Below are positions 37,501 to 49,500 of a stretch of 64,000 nt of DNA, piece after piece. The DNA is from Heterobilharzia americana (lineage: Eukaryota > Platyhelminthes > Trematoda > Strigeidida > Schistosomatidae): NCBI GenBank assembly GCA_944470555.2, contig OX104129.1, positions 50,997,998 to 51,061,997 on the forward strand. Reading direction: 5' to 3'. The stretch's first letter is position 1, and each line of letters opens with the position of its first letter. The position numbers and the translations under genes were made by a program. The notes below the pieces were generated by a model that did no database searches, had not been told where the DNA came from, and worked only from the letters and a program-made list of their open reading frames with translations.

Positions 37501-40500
37501 GAAGTACCTTATGATGGTTAAGACTGAAGTAAGGCATGAATGTATCTGGACTACTGATATCGATATCGGGTCATATAAAATTATTTTTCTAGCTAATGAT
37601 TTCACTTTCATGGAGACTCTAACCTGTAGACCGAAATTTCATGACGGCTGTAACTAACAGTTGAAGATCTCATAGAGTGGTGCAATATTTTAGTCTGGCT
37701 ATCCTTCGTTTTCTTCCAATTCCAGCTAGGATTACATATCAGAATAAGTTATGACTAGGATTACATATGTTTAAGGTACCTGAGCCGATGAGGGTTCTCA
37801 ACCTCATCAACTAACTTACTTCTTTTACCTACGACTAAACACCTAATCACTGAGTCACTCGCATATTTGTTTTAGAAGATGCAGATATTGCTACGAGAGT
37901 AATTACGGTCAAAAGCCTGAAACCTCTGAATGTAATTAGCCATTAATATATTAAAACAAAGCAAACTACGGAGCAGCACACTTGACGCTTCATAGACAGT
38001 CGGATATCTTGTCAGCACCATCGCTGGTGCAAGGTAGCAAATGTCAAGTCAGCCTTTTGTATCTGTTCTGAGATTCCGATTGTCAATCACCCACCAGAAT
38101 TGATCTAGCTCCCCAGGTAAGTGAAGTGACCAACTTCCTCATTCCCTATTGTTAGGAGAGGCACCAACATATACCAGCCCTTAAGTAAAAGTCTGCATCT
38201 GGGTGGTGAGAAATGCATTCCGAATATTCTCAAATTACCACTCAAGGTGTCCACACAAATCTGTATCTTCACCCAAGAGGAATATGTCATCTATGTACTC
38301 TAAGTCTACTAAGAAGTTTTCTGTGACAAAGTTATTCTTCATAATGCCAAACGGATAGACGGAGACCTCCATAAGAGTATTCATGACAAAATTATATAAA
38401 AATGTAGAGCGGATATCTTTGATGAGTAGTAATTAACGCATGTAACTCACCTGACACCTTATAGCAGGACCCAACATGCTCACGGGTGTTCGGATACACA
38501 GCTTTCAACAAGATGTGTTTGCACAGTAGTCTTTCCCACTGAGACAGTCATAATACCTCTCGACAGACGGAGTCAAATGGCGCCTTCAGACCAAGAAATA
38601 CAACTAGTGTCGGAGGCTGGTAGGTGTTTGCATTCGAAGACCTGGAATAGAGTTACGATTAAGTCAATAAAGCCATGATCAGGTCTGAAACCTGCCAGGT
38701 TGTTTTGGATTAGCTTTTCACGAGCCTTACTCTTTGAGTAAAGCTGATTACTAAAGAACCTAGGCCGACTCCTATTCCTACAAGATTATTGCGCAAAAAT
38801 TTTTCTTTTCTTGAAGACAGGGACAACCAGCGACTGAGACCAGTCAGAGAAGAGGGAATAAATGAAGATTAGTTAAAATCCTCAGACTCCCGAAGATAGA
38901 GAGGAAATACGTCTTCTCCATAATGACCTACTTTAGTCCATGTCACCTAAAATCCCAAACCACTGATTCCTATCATCTCGTGAACTACATAAAGGGCAGT
39001 CTACGCTTCCCTGCAGACAGACAAAAACTCGCACAAAAGTGCATCTGTTCAAGCTGACACACTTTAAAGAAGCATGCAAAGGAAAAGTAGACTTTAAAGT
39101 AGGCAAAATTATATAGGGGAATTTAAACATCAAAGGTTAGTGGAAATGAACAAACTTTCGAAGATGTCAAAAACTGAATGCATCTGTGCCATTATAACTG
39201 ATTTTCAGCGATGGCACTTCCTTACAAAGCTCAGATTAACCATTGAAGACTTCACAGATTGGTGCCACAACTTGATTTAATCACCTAACTTTAGACTGAC
39301 TTTATCCTGCTTCGGTTAACACCAGGTGTCGAAGTAGACAGGCTTGGAGTGCGCAACACATCCAAACTCTATCAGTCGATGCAGTTTCACAAGCTCATCT
39401 ATTGCCTTTCCTGTCAAATACTCAGAAGCTAACTAAAAAACTGCGAATACGGCAGCCCCACTACACGCAAGTGATGTTACAAAGACATCTATGATCATTG
39501 ACGTTATAGCTTTCTAATGTCTTCCACCTTCAAGTGTTATGTTCCACAGCTATACAACAGGACAGAGCGAACGGTTGAGTAGTATGTTTCTTTTTTAAAG
39601 CATGGCGTAAAAGCATTAAGATGGTGCTATAGAAAAGTGATATTAACTTATAACATTGTTCATTACTAGTTTGAACCAAATGGGGAAATGCAGGTTTGAT
39701 AGCTGGGGCCCCCAGACCCAAACCGACTTTAGTAATGTAATTTCACTGACTCATTATTGTTATTATTATTGTCCTGTTTGTAGTGACCTTTTTCGTTTTA
39801 TTTTGCAATGTCGTTTGAATAATATCTCTCTCTGTTGTTTCATTCGTCGATACTTTTTGTTACAATAACACTTAAGTCCATGCAGGAATATGGAGTATAA
39901 ATTTAAGCTTCTAAATCTGTAACAACGACTCAGAGTTTATTCAGCAAGATAGGATATAAAGTATGTGTGAGTTTTATTTTGCTTGATAAAAGGGAAAGCC
40001 ATGTGCAAATGATCACCACAGAAATATCATTTAAGTACTTAAACATTTCTATTTAAAAAATACTAGCTTTTAAAATGGTAAGTACACGATAAAATTCAAA
40101 AGTTGAACTTACCGTACAAATTTCCAGAAGAATATAAATAGCAGACATAAATGTATGATCAGCAGGACTAAATGAAATCGCCTATCCAAAAATGTGTCTT
40201 CTGGTAAAAATTTCCAGTTAACTGTCCATAAAAATAGAAACTGACGACTGAAATCGAATGCGCGGCTAACATATGCCCAAGCATTATGAAACAGAAATGG
40301 TGTACCAACTACTAACTGAAATTTAGAGAAATATCAACGAATTATGAAGTTGTTAGTAACAGAATGATATACAAATTTGTCCAGTATATTTGAATTATAC
40401 TCACTGCATGACAGTTTATGTTCTTATCTTGCTGGTCAGACTGAAGTAGGCAAAGAGTGTTAAAACTTATTATACAGTTTGAGATTTCCTTGCCTGGACT

Positions 40501-43500
40501 ATTAAGACATAAGCTTAATGAGCCTCTGGAAAACCCAATCTCGGCAATAAACATGAACGTTGCATGTATTCTACTCTCAGATATTCAGAATGATTGATCT
40601 CAAATTAACAAATGGCAGTCATATAAGATACATTGAAACTTCAAAATATACTTCAGTAATGCATCTGATTCCAAAATGTCGGACGTCATAACGAAAGAGA
40701 CGAAACAATACTTCGCAAACTACTTTAATTTGTTGTCAATATAAACTATTTCGCTATTCAGCAATATGCAAAGCCAAAAGCATGTTATGAATTCTATAAA
40801 ATAATTTGTGAAAAATATGTAAAAACATGATGTGAACATAACAGGAAATAGCAGATTATATCAGATAAAATGTCTCTACTTACTTGTACAGTGAAGCACT
40901 CACAAAGATGACCGATTGTTTCTAAAATCCCTTTATGCCAAACTAACACAGTTAGAAATCCAGGAAAGAATAGTAACACGTTCATTTTTATCGAAACACC
41001 AAGGCTATAATATAAAAAACAGGTAAAATTGTGATAGAAGTAGTATCGGTGACTTTGATATACTTGGGTCTACTAGTAAGAGTTAAGTTTTATGAACCAG
41101 ACAGTGAAATATTATATCATAGAGTATTTAAGATTAGCCTTACGCACTTTATAAATGAGAATCAATAGGTATATACACCTTTGTATTACGCGCTGCGGCA
41201 GGCCCTTATAATGCACCGAGTGAAGATGCGATCATGCTCCTTCGAATACATACCAATGAGGAAGTGTGATATAATAGCCATGATGAAAAAGAAAATTCCA
41301 CAGGTGTAACAGTACATAGGCAGTGAAAAAGTCATCTCTTGAAATAACAAATCTTGGATAAAAAACTTCTTCAGCCTATTTCAGCTGGCTTTATAGGGCA
41401 GCACATAAACTGTCAGGCACTATTTGAGCTTCATAGTCTAGTAGATCCTCATCAGTGACTTCATTATTAAGCTCTACAGTTGTATTTGTAATCGGTATCA
41501 TGACACTAAAACGAGTTGCTTAGTCAATGTGCAAAATATACAATAGGTGTTGGTAGTGCATTCCTTATTGGTTTCTACTCAAAGTACAAGCTAAGCAGAT
41601 GTGGGTATCAGGTGAACTATGCAAAATAATAAACGCTTTTCATTGCTCTGAAATAAATTCTAAAAAATTCCAAATATCATGGAGACTGGAATATTTTCTA
41701 GGAAAGCAGAGATGCATACCACCATATGCATGTTGTTGTCAATAAAGAAGTGACCAGTTACAGCTGGTTAATAGAATTAAGTGATTAATGGTTGGTAGAA
41801 GGACAAACAGATATCCATAACACATGAACCGTGACAACTGCCCATACGTTCGAGTTGCAATAATTTACAACATGTCAGTGCAAAGAAATCAACTACGAAG
41901 AAGTCAAGGAAATAACCCCTATGAACAAACAACGTTTGCTAGATATGGAGGCTTACTGAAAAGATCGAAAGTAATGCCAAAGATGAACTGAAGAGCCGGG
42001 ACTCGACGACAGAAATATTTTTTCCTCAATGGACTATTCATAGTGGTACTGTCTTCCTATTCAGAAAGTGGTCAATTCGGAACAGTTCGACATTCTTACT
42101 TGCTTCATAATTTTCCCTAGTCTGCTAAGAAGCATTACAAAGAACAGGCAAAAATTCAAAAGAAAGAAACGTAATCAACTTCACTGATAACGAAATATCC
42201 TTAACCTACATTATCGTTAAAGCACTTCGAAATAGCTGGGGTCCGGAAGTACTATTAGACTGCATAGTTCAACTAGCAAATAGCTCTCCCCTAATAACTG
42301 CAAATATTCTTCTCCTTATTTTAACACTAATCTATTCCGATACTATGGAACGACATATATGGTCTTTCAATAATGCATCCCACTCTAAAAGTTTAAACAC
42401 ACCATAAATACGAGGTGAACAATACGTTAGGCTACATCGTATTTCCAAAATATAAATATCACATTTAAATGAAACCGCTCAAATTTATGCAAACACTACG
42501 GTAAATTTTAAAATCTACCAAGTATGTGACTACTTTTTAAGTGGTCGGGGCCTATTGGTTTTTAAATGAAGGAAAAAACAACGTACTGGGAAGGGTATGA
42601 GATCAGCCGATGCCGATTCGTAATCGTTGCCTACGCGTTCATTAACTGCAGTTCGTATGATGCGAAGGATAAATCCTATCAGGAGCTGTTAATTTTGATA
42701 TAGAAAGCAAAGCATTCAGATATAGTCATCATATCAGGTGACTTCAACGTTCAAGTAGGAAAGCTAAGCCAATAGGAAAGGCATCTTATATCACACAAGC
42801 GACAACGGTGGTCAACTCTTGCAATTTTGTTCTGACAATCACTAGTTTCCAACCAGCACTAAATGCAAGCAGAAAGAGAGAAACGGGCTCACATGGCGTT
42901 CGGAGACGTCAAACCAACGATAGACCACATTGTTACAGGCCATCGTTAGAGGATTGCTGCTTCCAGCAGTACATGCCTGGGCTCCAATTCTGCGGGGAAA
43001 TCAGAAAGGTATCAAATACAGACGAGGGTGCATCGACCAGATATTTACTCTTCAGCAGGTTCTGGAATGCAAACATACCTTCTGGTCCCCGACACTTACC
43101 ATAATTCATACTCTGAAGGTGACATTCGAATATGTCGATCGCGGGGTGTTGTGGGAGTGTCTGACTGTAGAGAGAATACCGAGCAAGTATGTAACGCTAA
43201 TTGTAGCTTTCTACCCGAAGTCATGCAGCGGTGTAAGGGTTTATGAGGAGTTGCTGCCTGGAGTGATGACGACCAGTGGTGTCCGTCGCGAATGCCTGCT
43301 GTTACCATTCCTGTTCAACTTCGTCACAAACGCGCTGATAGACTTAACCCGAGGTAACTCCGATTTTACTGAGATTTACATACTCTCTGGAGGACACCCG
43401 ATTGACTTGGAATATCCAGATGACTTTGTTCTGTCCCGTGAAGGCGTTGACAAAATGTAGTGTCTTTTGTACGCGTTAAGCGGAAATCTGATTGTATGTA

Positions 43501-46500
43501 ACATGTGTTTCGCATCCGTTAAACGTAAGATGGTGGTTTAGGATTAGTTTGCAGCTATTTAAAGTTTAATGGTGGGTAGTAGGGTGGTGGGATGCTTTGA
43601 CCACTTCACTTACGTGGGGAGTGGCTGCTGACGAAATCTCAGCTCGGATATAAAAACCCCGTTTGGCATTACCTAACTTACACCATCTCTGACGGAAACT
43701 GGTGAGATATCCAATTACCTGTTAAAGGATGAGTATACTGTTATCCAGTTCATTATATCTTGCTATACGCCTCTGGCTACTGAACGTAAAACATCAAGAA
43801 ATTACAGGTTTTCGAAAACATGCGTTCCGTACCATTGCTTGCGCATGGTGGACTCACCGTGCGAGCAACGCCGAGATTAGACGAACAGTACTAGGCATGG
43901 TAGAGGGGGCTGAAAGTCACTAAATGAGGTTGTGAGCCTTCAATGATTGAACTGAGGTAGCTTGGAAATGTGTTGCATACACAGAGTCACTACGTACCTT
44001 GAAGTGTAGTGTAATTCGAAGCAGTATTAGGCTGGAAGAAGGCTCAGAGTGGCCAAACGAAAATATGGAATCAGTTGACGGAGTCTGTGACTTTTGATCT
44101 GATCCGTGTGGTTAGATGAAGACTGTTTTTCTGGTGTAGTCAAGACAACAGGAATGAATGGTTGGATACTCTTGATGACATGGGTGAAAATTAGTCAAAA
44201 CGGAGTGAATATATTCACTCTTTGACATTTTCTAAATTTTTAACACTTCCACTAACCTTTATTTTCAGTTTCCTTCTCCTCGTCTACACTTTTTTTACTT
44301 TGATGTCACCTTTTTTCTGCCTACTTGATCTTTGTATGGTTCTGTGAAGTATGTCAACTTGAAAAGGGACTTGTGTGCGAGGTTCTACGTTGATGTTTAC
44401 ATCTGTCTGTCAATAGCTTTGTCGACTTTTGTATACTAGGCTATGAGCAACACCTATAATATAAAGGGTTATGATAAGAATATCTTCCTTGAGTTCATTT
44501 TAGCAGGCTGGATCTCATTATCCAGTAATTGGGAGTTAAGCTTTTTGATCAATTAGACACAGACCAAAAGAAAGTTGGAAGATTAGGCTATGATGGATTC
44601 CCTAACCCAGTGGCTGACAGTAGTGTTCATATTAATAGGCGACATCATAATTGAGTGATGTCAGCTGGAGATATTCACAGTTATGATGCTTATCTACCTT
44701 CATCATAGACATCAAGTTACATCAAATGTAGTCTAATGACTGTCGTAGCAAGATTTGAACAACTTTTTGTGTAGATTTCGCACCCACCAAGTCTGAGGTG
44801 ATGCTTTAGGACTGGTGTGCATCAAACCTTATTTCAATAATGCAAGTTGAAGTGGTACAGTGCACTGGTCAATTCATGTATTTGAAGTTGCATGCACCAT
44901 CCAGTTCAATGAAATATAGGTAAGAGAACCAAGAGATAGGCAATTCTTCACTAATTGTGCCATATATATCTGAATCCTTATCAGTGACCGAGCATACATT
45001 GTGGGAGAATTTTTTGTTGCACAGTTGATATATGGTAATTGATGACGGATGCCATAAAAAAGGTACACGATTCCATCACAAACATACCATCCTTACCTGT
45101 GATAGAAATCAAGTCGAAGTCATTGCAAACACAGGTTTAAGTTAACCAACATCTTATTAGCACAACAAGTGAAGAAGCATCAAGATAAAAGAAATTATTG
45201 AGGAAGGCAGTCAAGAGTGAAAGAAAGTCGCCAAAAGAGAACAAGGAATGAGACAATACTCAAATGCAGCGTAATGATTAAGATGAAGATAATATGTGGA
45301 CACATTTTTTTATTGATATGTATTTCGAAACATATCACTTGGAGTCTCCGACCACTACTTTCTCTTGCCACGTGGACCACAACTGGGAAGTCTACATCTT
45401 ACACAGCTCATATCAGCAGTCAGAGACTTCATGAAACGTATGCCATTTTTTGGCTTGGCCACGTCTAACCTTTTCCATCTTAAATCCTATTTCAGCTAAC
45501 AGCTTATGACGAGGTAAACAGTAGCTAAGCACGCATAACAAATGTCCCACTCACCTGAGACAATGCAGATTCCCAATCTCATGAACTGACTTCTACACTA
45601 TTGATGCGGTGACGTTACGACGAACGGCCTAGGGTACGAAGGGAACGATAGTCGAACACCTGAAGCCTTCTCATATCCTCCATCTTCAACGGCTGTTTCA
45701 CAGCCATATTGTAGGGTAGATCAAGCTGCAGTACAGTACAATGGGTCTATAATAGACAATCAGATATTATAGCCACGCAATAAATGGTGTTGGCGAAAGA
45801 CAAGCGGGTCTTTTGTAAATACGCAGAGATTTCGACGGTCATTGGCTCATCAGTGCTGATTCAATTCCTCATGTAATTAAGGTAGTCAAAGCGCTTAACC
45901 GATATACTCCCGATCGCTAGACAAGACACATGCAGACCAGTCTCTGAGCAACAATTTGGATTTGGGTGGGGGAACAGTATTCCGAACATTTTCAAATTGC
46001 CACTCAATGTGTCTAGAACTGTCCATTTTGCCAGCATCTTCACTTAATAGAACTGTCATCTGCATACTGTAGGTTAACTAAGGATTTTCCTGTGGTAGAA
46101 TTAATCCCTATGAAATCAAAAGACGATTCAACGAACTCCATAAGTATGTCGCGGGACGAGAGGAACCAGTGGCTGGAGACTCTAGGTGGTATGGCTCAGA
46201 ACCGATGTCAGTGGCGCAGATGTATATACACATTATCCTCATCTTAACACTATACCGATTCTCACCATTCTGTCATTCTTCCTCTCTTTCTCCTAGTACT
46301 TTATATTTCTCTTGACTGAATTTTCTTATCTTCATCTTTCACCTCACTACCTTTCTACTTGATGTACTGATATGAGCTGTGGCCACTCGGACCGTTACGT
46401 AGTAGTGGCTGGTCCTATGTTGATATTGATGATAAGTATGTCTGTTTTAAAATTAAATAGGAAGAGTGAATATCCTTAACACAGGCTCTAACAAATCCAT

Positions 46501-49500
46501 AGTTGTTCGAGTGCGGGTTTTTCAATAGAGTGATGCACCTACTCTGGACCCATTTCAGTGGGACACACTAGCATAAGATCACTCGATCGACGGAATCAAA
46601 CGTCACCTTCGGATCGAACCGGTTTTCTCCTTCCGAACTCCACTTGGACGTCTGTTAATTATTGAACCTAAAATCCTAGACACTGTTTGTACGGTTGATT
46701 TCCCTACGGTTATCCACAAGGAGATTTCTCCCTTTTCTTGAAGACCGAAGCAATCAGTGACTAAGAACTGTGAGACCAGACATATATGCCACCCATACAC
46801 TAGCCAACACTTCAGTTAACTTGACCAATAGTGCTTGACCACCATGTTTAAATACCTCCAGTCCTGCGGAGCTATGATTCATTGGTTTAGGAGGATGACT
46901 TCCAACCAATGGGTCACAGGTTCAAAACCCGCTCCGCCTACCAAGGTTTGGGCAACCAGGTAGTAGTATCCTTAACCCTCATACAACAGGTGTGGCTCAT
47001 TGCTTACTACATGAATGTGCACGCAGTTGCTGTGTACGCTTCGATTCGACTTTGACCTCCGGTTCCAGCACATATGACCCTGCTGCTCTTCTTTGTACCA
47101 GTTTACTTACAGCTATCTCAATTTCTGCAAGTATTTGAGGCCCTACCTGTGTTCCAGTTAGGATCCGACTAGATAGCAGGGAAAAGAATAGTAATTGTGG
47201 GTCAACTCTTTGAAGCACTCCGTACATTTTTCTAGTTGTCTTTCATGCGAGTGGATCGTAAACCCATCCTCCTACGCTAATCTCGCCAACAACTGATGTT
47301 TCTGCTCGTTTCTTTACTACTGTTACCTATTGCTGCTGCATTTTTCATCTTTTTAGCCTTCACTATCTACCAGTGATAGCGTCGGTTGTGTAGACTTTTT
47401 GTCAGTCTAAATTTGGGTTTTTGTTTGCTCCTCATTGTCCTCGGAGTCTACAGGAATGCGTTTACATATATCCATTAATTCACAAGGGGCTGTTGAGGTC
47501 CACTGACTATCTAATCACCAGTTACGCTGCTTTTACAGTCAACAGAAAACGGCAGTAGACCTCTCCTCGATGAGTGATGCTGTTCTTCTCTGATAAATGA
47601 TTAACCAGTTTCCTGCTAACAGCAGTCTCGGTATCTTTATCACCAAGCTGTGCTTGCAATGATCTTGTTGCTATAGTTTCCCCTGTCCATGTAGGTGAAC
47701 ATAAGCGTCTTTAAACCAACGCGTAATCGCTGTTTAAAGGCGTGCCCCAGAAGGAGAGGAAGTCTTCCACTAATCCTCTTCAGCGATGACTGGTAGTAAT
47801 ATGGTCTATCTGTGTGGGGCAGCAGAGCAGCCATGGCTGCACCGGAAGTCACCGCTGTCCAGAAATAAGCTTTTATCTGCACGTAGCTCCAAAAGACGTT
47901 TTGCATTATCTAGCCTGTGACGGAAAAATCTCCATTGGTCGCTTGAGTTTAAATGTTTGGATTGTGCATTTAAGTACCTAAGTAGTAATAGGATATCTGT
48001 CGAGTTCAGGGGGTAGGTTACTCAATTAACGGTTGAACTCAACATTAGCTGCATTCAGACTGAAGTCAATCAGACTAAGTAGAAATGAAGCAGTACGATT
48101 TTTCTCATCAGTTTCTTCTTGCTTTAATCGAATCTTTCAACCTAACAGCACGTAGGAGACTGTCAATGTGGATCCAATCAATCAGGGTGGACTTTAACAC
48201 TTCGAGACCAACAACAGCATGGCCACCTGTTTGTGCCACAGGATTCTTAGATGAGCGCATAAGAAGCTTTAGAGCTGACAGACGGAAGAGTCATTATATG
48301 CATGTTATTTCGATTTTCCCTGACATTGGGATTCATCAAACATTAATGGTGAGGCTTTCTAGGAACGTAGCCAAATGTCTGTTGTCTGATCTTCATCAAG
48401 GTCTAAGTGTTTATGGTAGTCACGTCACATGTGATAAATATCAGCTCACACTGTTCGTCGCAACTTTTAAATAATGTACTACACGGCAAAAAGAATAAAC
48501 CCGACAGCAAAGTACATAGATAGAACCAACTACAGTTCGAGAAAAAGTCAACGGAAATTCACAGAACCATAACGCACTTAACTTCGAAATCAAATATGAT
48601 TAAAAAAACCTTAATCAACAATTTGGCCATCGGAATACAAGACAAACAATTGGTGACTGCCGGATGTTAAGAATTATTAGTAACTCAAATATTCGGGTTA
48701 GCAGTAACTGGTCCACAAAATGTAAATATAATTAGCTTTCCTGCAAAAATGGCTCGCTTTCAAAACGAAATGCTAATTTTGCGCAGCAATCAAGTGGTGT
48801 TTGCTGGAGACTAATTTTTAATGCGACTTATCAATCAAAGTATTTAATAGGACCTGACTAACCTGAATAATATGCTGCCGATTGTGAACCGGTTGTATAA
48901 CAAGGCAGTGACAGAGGCGAACATGAAGAACATAGCAACTGGATCATTGAAAAGCCTTAGCAGGTATATCGAATGTACGCGGTATGATACGAGGCACATA
49001 AAAAAAAGAGCATAAGGGGGAACCTGCCATAAGTGATCACAAACGAATTAGTACCTGAAAAGAAAGTCTGTATATGTTGAAGACCAGTAACAACGTTGCT
49101 ATATACAATCCAAGGAATACAAACTGGGCAGTTTTAATAAGTGACCCTCCATTTGTAAGCCAGTGCAAGAAGCTGTATACGTATATATATCCAGCCGGGT
49201 ACCTAAAAACTGAAACGTTATTCATTTATACATACACACAAGGTCCTGTTTGGCCCTCCAACTTATCATAGTCTAATGTTCCATTCAAAAATCCGGCCAC
49301 CTGTTGCATATAGGCGACCCAGTCTATTTCAGTATCTAAAGTCAATATCTTAATAGAAAAAAAATGTCGAAAACTACTTACACGGAACATTACTAATAAT
49401 GAAGTAGCCACATATGATTTCAACAAGCAGAAGCACAGGCGATAAAAACCAGAACCCATAAGATTCATATAATAATCCCCTCAGAAAACAAACCGCACGT

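Larger units (their letters stand above)
45555..47940 (-). pseudogene. RTE-B relic interrupted by two later insertions
   Basis: Minus strand from about 47940: linker region (47640-47906), a pre-RT segment (46997-47227, around [15 protein letters not shown]), [20 protein letters not shown] (46603-46800; relatives ...[16 protein letters not shown]), decayed palm (about 46450-46080) and an LNYMRN segment (45861-46043; relatives FTYLGS). Two pieces do not belong: a SINE-like insert at 46863-46995 and a plus-strand insert at 46145-46450. The order shows RTE-B was here first. Confidence 0.7.

Noticed and set aside
49226..49468. 81-codon ORF as the true first ALG3 coding segment
   Set aside because: It reads through intron 1. 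The spliced frame from ATG 49511 gives the expected GT58 N-terminus and phase. Kept only as a possible alternative product.
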